Shown piece by piece: positions 22,093-32,355 of a stretch of 64,000 bases of DNA. A program made the position numbers and the translations under genes. Within the stretch, counting starts at the first letter, position 1. The number at the start of each line of letters is the position of its first letter. The notes under the pieces were generated by a model. The model saw only the letters and a program-made list of their open reading frames with translations. It made no database searches and was not told where the DNA came from. The DNA comes from an uncultured Paraburkholderia sp. Lineage in GTDB: Bacteria; Pseudomonadota; Gammaproteobacteria; Burkholderiales; Burkholderiaceae. Location: assembly GCA_940747215.1 (NCBI GenBank), contig CALNWS010000004.1, positions 1-64,000 of the forward strand, given 5' to 3'.

Positions 22093-22554
22093 CATCGGAT
22101 TCGATTCGTCCAGACGCTGCCCGATCGGCGCCAGAATGCGGCACACGATCCGCAACAGGTGTGCGTTGTCGGCAAAGCGCACCTGAATGCGCGTAAGAAT
22201 GCCGTGACGCGACACTTAGACGTCGTTGTAGCCGTTGATCAGAATGTCCTCGACCCGGGATCGGCGAGCAGGTCCTCGGTCGGGCCGAAACCGGCGAGTT
22301 TCTTGGTGAGCGCCTCGGCGATCAGACGCACTTCGCTCTCGTTGATCGGAATCCGGCGCAGCCTGACGAAGCTGTCCATCTCCATCCAGATCGACGAACT
22401 GATTGATCGCGTTACGCGACCAGCGGCCGAACTCCGAACCGAGTTCCTCGATGCGCGTGAGCAGATGTTCATGCGCCGCGTTCTTGATGTCCTGGAACTG
22501 CTGGCTATGCGCGAAGGAAGGTGCGTCGTCGGCAAATTCAATTTCTTTTGCCAC
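22093..22554 (-). pseudogene. cpaF: Tad pilus ATPase CpaF/TadA pseudogene, N-terminal part only
   Basis: The reading MAKEIEFADDAPSFAHSQQF begins at 22554. The middle is frameshifted (MDSFVRLRRIPINESEVRLI lies in a neighbouring frame). A TAA at 22216 interrupts [19 protein letters not shown]. After the stop the frame continues with CpaF sequence to [14 protein letters not shown] at about 22093. It then changes abruptly to the sigma-54 activator, without Walker A or B. More than half of CpaF and everything normally between it and the regulator (tadB, tadC and others) is missing. CpaF powers Flp/Tad pilus assembly. It starts 3 bp after the stop of cpaE. Confidence 0.88.
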
Positions 22555-22557
22555 CGT

Positions 22558-23802
22558 TTACGACCGCTTGTGAGTGGTTGGAATGAAACGCTTAAGTGCG
22601 CCAAAAGCCGACTTTCCGCACGCCTGTGTGCTCGCGTTCGCGGTGCCGCCAAGGCGCTCGGCGAGCGGTTCGAGTGCGCGCACGTACGGGTCGCGCGCCA
22701 CCGAATCGGCCAGCAGATGCCCCTGATTGACCGCCTGACCAAGCGCGACGCGCCGCTCGGGCAACGTGGCCAGCAACGGAATTTCGAGGTGCTGCGCGAT
22801 CTGCGCGGCGGCGAGCCCGAGATCGACGTCGAACTTGTTGACGATCAACTGGATACTGCTCGTGTCCACGCCCTCTTCGCGCAAGCTGTCGAGCACGCTC
22901 ACGGCCGACACGATCGACGCCACGCCCTGATCGCACACAAGCCACGTTTCGTCCGCGGCCTGCACGACGTGCGAAATGAACTCGCTGTTGCTGAAGCCGC
23001 CGAAGTCGACGATCTGCTGATCGAAAAACGCACGCAGACGATTGAACAGACCGACCGACAACGAGTACGGCACTTCGCGCATGTCGGCGAAATTCGGCGG
23101 CAGTGACGTGAGCGCGAGACCGCTCGCATGATGCGACAAGGTGGTGGTGTGCACGAACGTCTGGTCGAAGCGGCGCATATTGCGCACGGCTTTGACGAAA
23201 TTGAATTCGCTGCGCGTGTTGAGCAGCAGCGAACCGTCGGAAGCAGACAGACCGAGATCGAACAGCGCGGCTTGCCGTCCCTGCGCAACGTCGCGCCGTT
23301 GCAGCATCACCGCGAGATTGGCGGCGAGCGTGCTCACGCCCATGTCGACACGCGCGCCAAGCAGCGCCGTGACGCGGCCGTGGCGGCTCACCGGTTCGAC
23401 CTGATTCTCGAGCACCTGGCGCGTGATGCGCAGCGCATCTTCCACGGGCGCCGACAGGCCGATGAAATCGCGCACGCCGGCCCGCAGCGCCACGAGCGCG
23501 CTCTCCGGTTCGGCGAGCGAGCCGAGCGCGACGATCTGCATCGCCGGATAGGCGCGCGCACCGTGCTGGCCGCCGCGCTCGCGGAGGCCGCGCGGCCGCC
23601 CGAAAAGTCGATGAACACGAGCGACGGATTGAGCGTCGCTATGCGCTGCATCAGCATGGTCGGATCGAGCGCCGCCGCTTCCACAATGCCGGCGGACGTC
23701 AAGGTATGGGCGAGCCAATGCACGTGGTCGTCGGCAGGCGACGCGAACACGAAATAGTCTGTGACAGCCCATTCAGTCAATGAATGCGTTCTCGCGTTCA
23801 TG
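22558..23802 (-). pseudogene. cpaE: Tad pilus localisation ATPase CpaE/TadZ pseudogene
   Basis: The start MNARTHSLTEWAVTDYFVFA at 23802 has GAGG 9 bp upstream. The N-terminal receiver-like domain runs to FIDFSGGRAASASAAASTV near 23560. The frame then shifts to YPAMQIVALGSLAEPESALV, and the rest is open to the stop at 22558. The deviant Walker A P-loop of the MinD/ParA superfamily (K-G-G-x-G-K-[ST]) reads GARVDMGVSTLAANLAVML, and its conserved Lys residues are not visible. One frameshift is enough to inactivate it. TadZ recruits the pilus machinery to its cellular site, which is useless here because cpaF and downstream genes are gone. Confidence 0.85.
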
Positions 23803-23932
23803 TTGGACATCCTCATGCGGCATCGGCTGCAAAGCCGCCGCGTCGTACTCTCCGCCGTGGGCATGCGCGCTGCGCACACACGTGGGCTTACGGCTCTGTG
23901 AACCCGGCGCGCAACGAGCGCGCGCACCGGCT

Positions 23933-24310
23933 TCACTTCGAAAATCTTGGCGCGGCATCGCGCGGCACCACGCCACCCACCAGCGAACGCCACACCGGCG
24001 GGTTGCGCTGCTCCGACTGCTCGCCCGGCGTCGACGGCAAGGTCGCGCCCTTCGCGAGCGGCGAGACCAGATACGGCGTCACGATGATCACGAGCTCCTT
24101 CTCGTCCTTCTGATAACTCAGATGCTTGAAGAACGTGCCGAGAATCGGCAGGTCGCCGAGCAGCGGCACCTTCGAAACGTTCGAAGCGGTCTCGCGATCG
24201 ATCAGACCGCCGATCACGAAGCTCCCGCCGTCGCCGAGTTCGACTGTCGTATCCGCACGCCGTGTCGTGAACGCGGGCACCGACACGCCGCTGATCGTGT
24301 TTCAATCGCG
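23933..24310 (-). pseudogene. cpaC: Tad secretin CpaC/RcpA, C-terminal fragment
   Basis: The readable part is VPAFTTRRADTTVELGDGGS followed by FVIGGLIDRETASNVSKVPL, LLGDLPILGTFFKHLSYQKD and ELVIIVTPYLVSPL. This is the conserved beta-domain end of type II/IV-pilus secretins. It ends FSK* at 23933. The N-terminal two thirds (periplasmic N-domains and most of the barrel) are missing upstream of about 24310. It lies directly before cpaE, as expected in tad loci. It forms no pore and is a truncated remnant. Confidence 0.85.
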
Positions 24311-24584
24311 CGGCACCCATGCGTAACCCCCGCGTTACGCCCTCATTCGTAACGGCGCGAGCGGCCCGTTACGTTACGCAGACTTCGCAAAGCATTCCGG
24401 AATCGATTTCAACGCGCTTTAACCGGTTTAGCGTCCACTCCATTAATCGCATTCAAAGCCTTATTGCATAAGGCTCTGCGAGATGCGCCATAAAAATTTT
24501 TGGCAATGCTCAGTTGAAATGGAGCGGGTCGTGCATTGATAGGCACGCAGCAACACTCAACAACACATGCCATCCGATGGCGCC
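24311..24584. other. 274-bp AT-rich spacer with clustered GTAAC/GTTAC inverted repeats
   Basis: GCGTAAC/GTTACGC arms (24321-24340) and further GTAACG / CGTTAC words follow up to about 24380. AGCCTTAT/ATAAGGCT (24457-24464, 24468-24475) form a small hairpin. It probably includes the promoter of the lipoprotein gene downstream. Confidence 0.45.
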
Positions 24585-25152
24585 ATGAATATTCAAACGA
24601 CCAGCACCGCAGTACGTACGATTCTCATTTCGGCCGCCGTGGCCACGATGCTCTCTCTCGCCGCGTGCGGAGGCTCGGGAAGCCTCAGTTCCGGAACCGG
24701 CAGCAACGGCAGTGGCTCCGCAGGAGGCACCCTCTCAATCCTCAGGCGGCAGCGGTTCGATGGGTTCGGGCGGTTCGGGCACGAGCGACGGCACGACGGT
24801 CTCGAGCCTCGGCGGCGTGGTCTCGACGCTCAGTGGCGGCCTCGGCAAGGCAGGCGGTCTAATCAGCGTAACCGGCGGCAACCCGATCACGGCCGCACTC
24901 GGCCATACGGTCACGGATACGGGTACCGCGGTGGCATCTGTCGGCGGTCTGCTCACAGGCGGCACCGGCACCGGCCCGCTCGCTCCGCTCACCGGCGTCC
25001 TCGGCTCGGTGACAGGCACCGCGGGTGGCACCAGCGGCATCAACCCGCTTGCTTCGCTCACGAGCGTGCTCGGCTCCGTCACCGGCGCAGTGGGTGGCAC
25101 TAGCGGCGTTACGAGTCTGCTCGGCGGTCTGCTGCCGGTCAGCTACAAGTAA
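24585..25152 (+). pseudogene. Gly/Ser-rich (collagen-like) lipoprotein, one frameshift
   Basis: The start MNIQTTSTAVRTILISAAVA at 24585 gives a signal peptide with lipobox LAAC followed by GGSGSLSSGTGS. Near 24730 the frame must change to read SSGGSGSMGSGGSGTSDGTT. The rest is a repetitive domain built from GGLL/LGSVTG units (PLAPLTGVLGSVTGTAGGTS, SLTSVLGSVTGAVGGTSGVT) to the stop at 25152. The two halves join sensibly with a one-base change, so this may be a single indel in a low-complexity, slippage-prone tract. It would encode an outer-surface lipoprotein of unknown function. A sequencing error cannot be excluded. Confidence 0.65.
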
Positions 25153-25197
25153 ACTCGCAGCACAGGTTTGATCCATGCATGACGCATAGATCGACGG

Positions 25198-25241
25198 CCC
25201 CGGTTCGCCGCCCGATGAATGCATCGAATGGCGAGCCGGGG
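25198..25241 (+). terminator. Strong hairpin after the lipoprotein gene
   Basis: CCCCGGTTCGCC (25198-25209) pairs with GGCGAGCCGGGG (25230-25241). Eleven pairs are Watson-Crick and one is G-T, with a 20-nt loop. It lies 46 bp past the stop. There is no T-run, so intrinsic termination is uncertain. Confidence 0.45.
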
Positions 25242-25439
25242 AACCGCTCATCCGTTGCGCATCACAGTGTAACCGATCGCGTGTTTCGCGTGCGTGCAGC
25301 CGACGCTCAAGCACCACGACACACGTGACGTAATACATGCCACGCATGGCAGTATGCGTTGAGCCACACATAAGCGATTGCGACACGCTAGGCGAGGCGC
25401 CACGCACGCGACACAGGAACGGCCTACGAGGAAAATCCG

Positions 25440-26900
25440 ATGAAACTCGGGTACGGTAGTAAATGGACCTTCATGCTCGCCGCGAGCACGATGCAGATGG
25501 AAGCACACGCGCAGGCCCGCCCGGGCGGCGCAGTTGGCGGTAATCCGATGGATTCGCTGCCGCAGATCAAGGCGCCGAACAAAGGACCGAACGTGACCGT
25601 TCAGGTCGCACCACAAGCACCGCAACTTCAGGAATTGCTCGCCCGTCACATCACGCCTTCGCACGTGCAGGTCGAGGGCGTGAAGTCGATTCCATTCGAC
25701 GAAGTCGCGCAACGCTTCACGCCGCTCGTCGGCAAGGACACCTCGATCGGCGATCTGATTCAGGTTGCCAACGGCGTGACGAAGCTGTACCAAGATCGTG
25801 GCTATGCGCTCTCGTTCGCATTCATCCCCGCGCAAACGTTCGAAGGCGGCTTGGTGCGCGTGACCGTGGTGGAAGGCTATGTGTCCGCCGTGAAAGTGAC
25901 GGGCAAGGCCGGCGCTGTGGAAGACAAGATCCGCGCGATCGCCGATCACATTGTCGCCGACCGTCCGTTCAGGCGCGCGACGTTCGAGCGTTACATCAAT
26001 GTGCCCGGTTTGTTGCCGGGCGTGAAGGTGGCCGCCAACGTCGCGCAGCCGCAGAACACCGACGGAGCCACCACGCTCGAACTGAACGTGGACCGCAAGC
26101 CGTTCGACGTCAGCACCAGCATCGACTTCAATCATCCCGGCGTGCAGGGTCTGCTCACTGCGACCGAAAACGGACTGACCGCGCTCGGCGAACAGTTGAG
26201 CGTTTCGGCGCTGCTGCCGAAGGGCCGCGACAACGTCACGTATCTCGCGGCACACGGCACCGTGCCGATCGGCAGCAACGGTCTCACGGCGAAGATCGAC
26301 GCGTCGCATTATCGCGGCAATCCCACCGACAACCCGGGCTTGCCAAACAGCATCCAGCGCACCGTCATCAACGACAAGGTGGGCAGCTCGCTTACCCGAT
26401 TCTGCTCAGCAATACACAAAGCCTGATCGGCACGGCGTCAGTGTATGCATCGCACGACGAGGACCGCTATCACAATCAGGACACCTGAGCGCAGATCGGC
26501 TTGCGTTCGCAGATCCGCGTGATGCAGTTACAGGGCCAACTACACGAACGTGCAAACGGGCCAGGTGCGGCGCGCGAGCATCAATGTGGCGAAGGCGTTC
26601 GATATTCTCGGCGCGTCCAAAGCGGGCGACTCGAACGTGCCGGGCAATACGGTCGTCAATCCGGCGTCGATCAATTTCGTGCGTACAGGTGCGAGCTTTT
26701 CGCAAACGAACGAGTGGCCGTGGAAGATCGGCACCCCGGTGTCGCTCACCGGACAGTACAGCGGTGTCTCGCTGCCGACTTCCGAACAAATATCGTTCGG
26801 CGCACAGTGTTTCGCGCAGGGCTATCAGCCGGGCAACCCGGGCTGGGGCGCGATATTCGAAGTGAACCACGGCTTCACGCTGGGCTTCACGCAACTCGCC
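25440..26900 (+). pseudogene. Two-partner-secretion transporter (TpsB, ShlB/FhaC/HecB family) pseudogene
   Basis: The frame is open for 328 codons from MKLGYGSKWTFMLAASTMQM at 25440. It includes POTRA segments (VQVEGVKSIPFDEVAQRFTP, LYQDRGYALSFAFIPAQTFE) and the start of the barrel (VSTSIDFNHPGVQGLLTATE). It shifts near 26390 to LLSNTQSLIGTASVYASHDE. A TGA interrupts this, and a third frame holds AFDILGASKAGDSNVPGNTV and ISFGAQCFAQGYQPGNPGWG. At GFTLGFTQLA (about 26900) it joins the middle of a signal peptide of a different protein. The C-terminal barrel strands and any exoprotein partner gene are missing. TpsB exports large adhesins or haemolysins across the outer membrane. Confidence 0.85.
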
Positions 26901-27360
26901 CGCACCGTCAGACACGCCGCACTCGCAGGCGTACTGCTCGCCAGCGCCGTGACGGCCATGGCGCAAAGCACGAACCCGGTGGGCACGTGGCAAACCATCG
27001 ACGATCACACCGGCTAGCCCAAAGCGCTGGTTCAGATCAGCGACGACGGCAGCGGCGCGCTGAACGGAAAGGTGATCAAGGGTCTCGGTCCGAACGACCA
27101 GCCGGATCGCCGTTGCACCGCCTGCACGGACGCGCGCAAGGATCAGTTGATCCTCGGCATGACGATCATCAACGATATGAAGAAGGACGGCGACGCGTGG
27201 GATAACGGCCAGATTCTCGACCCGGAGAACGGCAAGCTCTACTAGTGCAAGATGCACCTGGAAGTGCAAGATGCACCTGGAAGACGGTGGCAACAAGCTG
27301 GTGGTGCGTGGATATATCGGCGTATCGGGACGTTCGCTGACGTGGATGTGCCAGCAGTAA
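26901..27360 (+). pseudogene. DUF2147-family secreted protein pseudogene (5' fused to TpsB)
   Basis: The sequence TVRHAALAGVLLASAVTAMA is the hydrophobic core and cleavage region of a signal peptide, and STNPVGTWQTIDDHTG opens the DUF2147 domain. A TAG (near 27015) interrupts HTG*PKALVQISDDGSG, where Gln is expected. The domain goes on with MTIINDMKKDGDAWDNGQIL. A second TAG follows LDPENGKLY near 27243, and a 19-bp tandem duplication adds a repeated CKMHLE segment. The end is SGRSLTWMCQQ* at 27360. The start codon is lost in the fusion with TpsB. Function of DUF2147 proteins is unknown. Confidence 0.82.
27246..27283 (+). repeat. Perfect 19-bp tandem duplication inside the DUF2147 pseudogene
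   Basis: TGCAAGATGCACCTGGAAG at 27246-27264 is repeated without a gap at 27265-27283. It adds 19 bp and so also shifts the frame. Confidence 0.95.
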
Positions 27361-27472
27361 GCGATGTGTTGCGCGGAGCGCTCAGAATGAAATAACGACA
27401 GACGATGCGAATCGTGCGGCCGTTTTCTTTGCCTCAAGTCTGCCAGCGGTTGATAGAGTCATTCAACGAAGT

Positions 27473-27906
27473 TCATGCAGCGTGCTTGAAGGGCGAATCG
27501 ATGCGAAAGACCAGCGCCAAGCAGTCCTCCGCATCCTGATCATGATCGCCTTCGCTATATAATCCATTGCCCGCGCAACGCCACCTTCCAAACTGATCAC
27601 GTTCGCCAAAACGGCTGATCACCATCACCGAAATCCGCACTTCACCGAACAGCTCTTCCATCACACACTTGAGTACGCCCGATTCGTACCACACCTTGAA
27701 GCGCCGATGACACGTTTGATACGACGGGTAGCGGCGCGGCATGGCGGACCACGTAGCGCCGCTATACATGACCCACAGCACGCCGTTGAGCACCGAGCGG
27801 GATTGGCAAGCGGCCGGCCGCGCAGTTCGGAACGCGGGCGCAATTCAGGCAGCAACAGTGCAACGCGTTGCCATTCTTCGTCGTTGATATCACGGTACGG
27901 ATTCAC
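27473..27906 (-). pseudogene. IS5-type transposase-like (DUF4096) ORF, frameshifted
   Basis: The N-terminal part MNPYRDINDEEWQRVALLLP with LRPRSELRGRPLANP is in one frame. The rest follows in another (LNGVLWVMYSGATWSAMPRR, YPSYQTCHRRFKVWYESGVL). This is the N-terminal DUF4096 domain of IS5-family transposases. In Burkholderia such ORFs occur as stand-alone genes of about 130 residues without the DDE catalytic part. One indel near 27800 breaks this copy, and its C-terminal 40 residues look unrelated to the family. A distant, intact paralogue lies at 55735-56136. No inverted repeats flank it. Confidence 0.7.
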
Positions 27907-28114
27907 GGTTTCTCCTTTGTCAGAACCATCGACAAAAGATAGCCAGGCGCCTCTGGCCGAACCATAAGATCAGTCTGAATCCTGAAAACACGTCGGCGAA
28001 CGTGCCCTCTTCAGCGTGCGGACCGCGATCTATCGCAAAAGAGCTTTTGCGGGATGACCTGAGAGGTCATTGCCCGCGTTACCTGCGCCGCGCGCAGCGA
28101 CGCATTTCCATCGT

Positions 28115-29212
28115 TCAGGTAAGCGACGTATCGACGATGCGGCGCGGGGCGTCGAGATATTCCTTCGACTGCATTTCGACGATACGCGAGACCGTCCGCG
28201 TGAATTCGTTTGCCATCGGACCATCGAGATACAGTTCTTCCGGTGGCACCGCAGCCGACATCAGCAGCTTGACCTTGTGGTCGTAGAACACGTCGATGAG
28301 CCACGTGAAGCGGCGCGCTTCGGACGCCATACGCACCGACATCTGCGGCACGCCGGAGAGGATCACCGCGTGAAAGCGGCTCGCCAGTTCGAGGTAATCG
28401 TTCTGCGAGCGCGGTCCGCCGCAGAGCGTCGAAAAGTCGAACCACACGACACCGTCGGCTTTGCGCAGCGCCTTCAGTTCCCGCTTCTCGATGTGCAGGA
28501 TCGGACTTTCGTCGGGCACGGCGGCAAGGCGCGCGAAGGCGTCGCGGAGTGCCTTGTCGGCGGCAGCGCCAAGCGGCGTGTGATACACCTCGACTTGCGC
28601 CAGTGTGCGTTGGCGATAGTCGATACCCGCGTCGACGTTGATCACGTCGAGCTTCGATTTGATGAGCTCGATGGCGGGCAGCATGCGATCGCGATGCAGG
28701 CCGTCAGGGTACAGCGTGTCCGGATCGTAGTTGGACGTCGTCACGAACTGCACGCCGTTCTCGAACAGCCTGCCGAGCAGGCGATACAGGATCATCGCGT
28801 CGGCGATATCCGACACGTGGAATTCGTCGAAACAGATCAGCCGGTAGCGTTTGGCGATGCGGCGGGCGAGTTCGTCGAGCGGATCGGCGGTGCCTTTGAG
28901 CTCTTCCAGCTCACGGTGCACTTCGCGCATGAACTCGTGAAAATGCAGACGCGTTTTACGATGCAGCGGCACGATCATGTAGAAGCTGTCCATCAGGAAG
29001 CTCTTGCCCCGCCCTACGCCGCCCCACATGTACACGCCGCGCGGCAGATCCGGCCGGTTGATCAGCTTCTTGAACGCATTCGAGCGACGCGACTTGTATT
29101 CGACCCACTCTTCGTAGCACCGCTGCAGACGATCCACGGCCGCGCGCTGCGCCGGGTCGGATTGATAACCCCGCGTCTGCAATTCTTTTTCGTAGTATTC
29201 GGTGACGTTCAT
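28115..29212 (-). CDS. zapE: Cell division ATPase ZapE (AFG1 family)
   Basis: This 365-residue P-loop ATPase starts MNVTEYYEKELQTRGYQSDP. Walker A is GGVGRGKSFLMDSF, Walker B is RLICFDEFHVSDIADAMIL, and the sensor region is FVTTSNYDPDTLYPDGLHRD. Length and order match ZapE, which binds FtsZ and modulates the Z-ring. It lies downstream of sucA-odhB-lpdA on the same strand, a conserved Burkholderia order, but a terminator separates it from lpdA. It appears intact. Confidence 0.92.
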   Translation of the reverse strand: MNVTEYYEKELQTRGYQSDPAQRAAVDRLQRCYEEWVEYKSRRSNAFKKLINRPDLPRGVYMWGGVGRGKSFLMDSFYMIVPLHRKTRLHFHEFMREVHRELEELKGTADPLDELARRIAKRYRLICFDEFHVSDIADAMILYRLLGRLFENGVQFVTTSNYDPDTLYPDGLHRDRMLPAIELIKSKLDVINVDAGIDYRQRTLAQVEVYHTPLGAAADKALRDAFARLAAVPDESPILHIEKRELKALRKADGVVWFDFSTLCGGPRSQNDYLELASRFHAVILSGVPQMSVRMASEARRFTWLIDVFYDHKVKLLMSAAVPPEELYLDGPMANEFTRTVSRIVEMQSKEYLDAPRRIVDTSLT

Positions 29213-29231
29213 TGTCTTGCCCGGTGCTGCA

Positions 29232-29266
29232 TAAAAAGGCGGGAGGGATTGAACCCGCCCGCCTTT
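29232..29266 (-). terminator. Rho-independent terminator of the sucA-odhB-lpdA operon
   Basis: On the minus strand a GGCGGG...CCCGCC stem (arms at 29258-29266 and 29238-29243) is followed by a T-run (A residues at 29233-29237 on the plus strand). It lies about 70 bp after the lpdA stop and 20 bp before zapE. Confidence 0.8.
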
Positions 29267-29334
29267 GTGTGATGCCAGTGCGCCCGCTGAGCGACTCAGT
29301 CAATGAGTTCGGCAGATGAGCTCAGTGAGTACAC

Positions 29335-30786
29335 TCAGTCAGGCGTGCGCGTAATATACATGTTCAGCGCGCGCTTGTCGACGGCGAGTGCGGCTTCGCG
29401 CATGACTTCCGACAGCGACGGGTGCGGATGGCAAATGCGGCCGATGTCTTCCGACGCCGCCTTGAATTCCATCGCCACCACGGCTTCCGCGATCAGATCA
29501 GATGCGTTTGCCGAGATTATTTGCACGCCGAGCAGTTCGTCGGTCTTCGCGTCGGCGATCATCTTGACGAAACCATCCGCCTTGTTGATGCCGAGTGCGC
29601 GGCCGTTCGCTATGAACGGGAACTGGCCCGTCTTGATCTCGTGGCCTTCTGCCTTCAGTTGCTGTTCCGTCTTGCCGACCCATGCGATTTCCGGCTCGGT
29701 GTAGATCACCCACGGAATGCAGTTGTAGTCGATGTGCGGCTTCTGACCGTCGATGATTTCGGCAACCAGCACGCCTTCGTCTTCAGCCTTGTGCGCGAGC
29801 ATCGGGCCACGCACCACGTCGCCGATCGCGTACACGTTCGGCACGGCCGTGGCGCAATGATCGTCTACGTCGATGAAACCGCGCTCGTTGGCCTTCAGGC
29901 CAACGGCTTCGAGACCGAGGTTGTCGGTGTTCGGCACGCGGCCGATCGACACAATCAGGCGGTCGGCTTCGAGCTTCTGCGCGTTGCCGTCCTTGTCCAT
30001 GTAATTGATCGTGACGCCCTTGTCCGCCGTGGTCACTTCGCCGACCTTTACGCCGACGTGGATGTCGAGACCCTGCTTCTTGAACTGCTTCGCGGCTTCC
30101 TTCGCGAGCGCCTGATCGGCCGCACCGAGGAATTCCGGCAGCGCTTCGAGCACGGTGACTTCCGCGCCGAGGCGGCGCCACACCGAGCCCAGTTCCAGAC
30201 CGATCACGCCGGCACCGATCACGGCCAGCTTCTTCGGTACCGAGTCGAAGCTCAGTGCGCCTTCGTTGTCGGCGACGATCTTGTTGTCGACCGGAATGTT
30301 CGGCAGATGACGCGCCTTCGAACCCGTGGCGATGATCACGTTCTTCGCCGTGACCGTTTCCGTCTCGCCTTCGCCGCTCACTTCGATCTGCACGCCGGCG
30401 TCCGTCTTGCCGGTAAACTTGCCGTGACCCTTGAGCCACGTGATCTTGTTCTTGCGGAACAGGAATTCGATGCCTTTCGTCATCTTTTCGACGATGCCTT
30501 CCTTGCGGGCCATCATCTTCGAGATGTCGACGCTCACGTTTTCTACGGTGATGCCGTGGTCGGCGAGGTGATGCGACGCGTTCTCAAATTCTTCCGACGA
30601 CGCGAGCAGCGCCTTCGACGGAATGCAACCCACGTTCAGGCAGGTGCCGCCGAGCTTCAGCGCGCCGGCCGGGTTCTTCCACTTTTCGATACATGCAACC
30701 GACTTGCCGAGCTGCGCGGCGCGGATTGCAGCAATATAGCCGCCGGGGCCTGCGCCGATCACGACGACGTCAAATTCTTTGGACAT
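29335..30786 (-). CDS. lpdA: Dihydrolipoyl dehydrogenase (E3)
   Basis: The protein has 483 residues from [20 protein letters not shown] at 30786. This start is chosen because AGGA precedes it and the 12 upstream codons are not conserved. The FAD-binding GxGPGG lies at residues 11-16, the redox disulfide is in [15 protein letters not shown] (Cys49 and Cys54), the NAD-binding motif is [18 protein letters not shown], and the C-terminal catalytic His lies in [10 protein letters not shown]3 reoxidises the lipoyl group of the 2-oxoglutarate dehydrogenase complex (TCA cycle). It is the third gene of the sucA-odhB-lpdA operon and is intact. Confidence 0.96.
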   Translation of the reverse strand: MSKEFDVVVIGAGPGGYIAAIRAAQLGKSVACIEKWKNPAGALKLGGTCLNVGCIPSKALLASSEEFENASHHLADHGITVENVSVDISKMMARKEGIVEKMTKGIEFLFRKNKITWLKGHGKFTGKTDAGVQIEVSGEGETETVTAKNVIIATGSKARHLPNIPVDNKIVADNEGALSFDSVPKKLAVIGAGVIGLELGSVWRRLGAEVTVLEALPEFLGAADQALAKEAAKQFKKQGLDIHVGVKVGEVTTADKGVTINYMDKDGNAQKLEADRLIVSIGRVPNTDNLGLEAVGLKANERGFIDVDDHCATAVPNVYAIGDVVRGPMLAHKAEDEGVLVAEIIDGQKPHIDYNCIPWVIYTEPEIAWVGKTEQQLKAEGHEIKTGQFPFIANGRALGINKADGFVKMIADAKTDELLGVQIISANASDLIAEAVVAMEFKAASEDIGRICHPHPSLSEVMREAALAVDKRALNMYITRTPD

Positions 30787-30951
30787 GACAATCCTTTTGA
30801 TGGCGGAACGGCGCGCGGCCACGCTTGTCTGGCAAGCATGATGGCGCGCACCGTTCCTGTACTGCGGAATGCTGGAGAACTTACTGCTTCGCCCTTCCTT
30901 ATATGTTGACGGCCTGCGCGTTTGGCAAGCCGCCGCCAGCGGAAGTGGCGC

Positions 30952-32214
30952 TTACAGATCGAGCAGCAGACGGGCCGGATCTTCCAGCGCGTCCTTCATC
31001 GCGACGAGTAACAGGACTGCTTCGCGGCCGTCGATGATGCGGTGGTCGTACGACAGCGCCAGATAGTTCATCGGGCGGATCACGATCTGGCCGTTCTCGA
31101 CCACAGCGCGTTCCTTAGTGGCGTGCACGCCGAGAATCGCGGATTGCGGCGGGTTGATGATCGGCGTGGACAGCATCGAACCGAACACACCACCGTTCGA
31201 GATCGAGAACGTGCCGCCCGTCATTTCTTCGATCGACAGCTTGCCGTCCTTCGCCTTCTGGCCGAATTCGGCAATCTTCTTATCGATGTCCGCGAGGCTC
31301 ATCTGGTCGGCGTTGCGCAGGATCGGCACTACCAGACCGCGCGGCGAGCCGACAGCAATACCGATGTCGAAGTAGCCGTGATAGACGATGTCGTTACCGT
31401 CGATCGACGCGTTCACCAGCGGGAACTTCTTCAGCGCGTGCGCGGCCGCCTTCACGAAGAACGACATGAAGCCGAGCTTCACGCCATGTTCCTTTTCGAA
31501 CTTGTCCTTGTACTTGCTGCGTAGGCCCATGACCGGTGCCATGTTCACTTCGTTGAACGTGGTCAGGATGGCGTTGGTTTGCTGCGACTCGAGCAGACGC
31601 TCGGCGATACGCGCACGCAGACGCGACATCGGCACGCGTTGTTCCGGACGGTCCTTCAGCCACTGGTCGGCCGATGCCGGTGCCTTCACGTCCGGCAGCG
31701 ACGGCTTCGCAGCCTTCGGTGCGGCGACCGGTGCCGGTGCGGCCTTGGCAGCCGAAGCGCCGACGGTCAGCACGTCACTCTTGGTGATGCGGCCGTCGCG
31801 ACCCGTGCCGGCGACGTCGCCCAACGACAGACCCTTTTCAGCCATCAGCTTGCCGGCAGCCGGCGAAGCGGAGGTGTTCGAACCCGTTGCAGCGGCGGCC
31901 TGAGCAGCCGGTGCCGGTGCGGCTTCGGGAGCCGGCTTCACTTCGGCTTCGACGACAACGGCGCCCGCCTTGCCTTCGGTGTCGATCTTCGCGATGACCT
32001 GATCGGCGGTGACCGTGTCGCCGTCGTTTGCGATCACTTGCGCAAGCACGCCGGCCGAGGGTGCCGGCACTTCGAGCACGACCTTGTCGGTCTCGATTTC
32101 GATGAGAATTTCGTCCTGAGCGACAGCCTCGCCGGGCTTCTTCTTCCACTGCAGCATGGTGGCTTCCGGGACCGACTCGGAAAGCTGGGGAACCTTGACT
32201 TCAACAATAGCCAT
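30952..32214 (-). CDS. odhB: Dihydrolipoyllysine succinyltransferase (2-oxoglutarate dehydrogenase E2)
   Basis: This 420-residue protein has an N-terminal lipoyl domain starting [20 protein letters not shown]. The lipoylated Lys is in [17 protein letters not shown] (Lys44). An Ala/Pro-rich linker follows, then a peripheral-subunit-binding domain ([20 protein letters not shown]) and the catalytic domain ending with [20 protein letters not shown], which contains the active-site His and Asp. It transfers succinyl groups to CoA in the TCA cycle. It lies between sucA and lpdA with short gaps (about 140 and 165 bp) and is intact. Confidence 0.96.
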   Translation of the reverse strand: MAIVEVKVPQLSESVPEATMLQWKKKPGEAVAQDEILIEIETDKVVLEVPAPSAGVLAQVIANDGDTVTADQVIAKIDTEGKAGAVVVEAEVKPAPEAAPAPAAQAAAATGSNTSASPAAGKLMAEKGLSLGDVAGTGRDGRITKSDVLTVGASAAKAAPAPVAAPKAAKPSLPDVKAPASADQWLKDRPEQRVPMSRLRARIAERLLESQQTNAILTTFNEVNMAPVMGLRSKYKDKFEKEHGVKLGFMSFFVKAAAHALKKFPLVNASIDGNDIVYHGYFDIGIAVGSPRGLVVPILRNADQMSLADIDKKIAEFGQKAKDGKLSIEEMTGGTFSISNGGVFGSMLSTPIINPPQSAILGVHATKERAVVENGQIVIRPMNYLALSYDHRIIDGREAVLLLVAMKDALEDPARLLLDL

Positions 32215-32355
32215 TTGGTGAATATCCTGAATACGTATCCGGTGACGACGCGTGATCTAAGACCGGACGACCACCTGCGAACCTTGAATGCTGCACTGAC
32301 CGTTCAGATGCGGCACGGGAAAGCGCACTGCGTTTTCCCGGTTCGGCTCTTGTGA

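Noticed and set aside
21883..22215. CpaF/sigma-54 chimeric open frame as a possible new regulator
   Set aside because: It lacks Walker motifs of CpaF, breaks frame soon after the AAA+ Walker A and has no start of its own. It is a deletion product.
26550..27017. TpsB-DUF2147 chimeric open frame as a novel secreted protein
   Set aside because: It has no ribosome-binding site, the barrel is incomplete, the signal peptide is internal and a TAG follows. It is a fusion relic.
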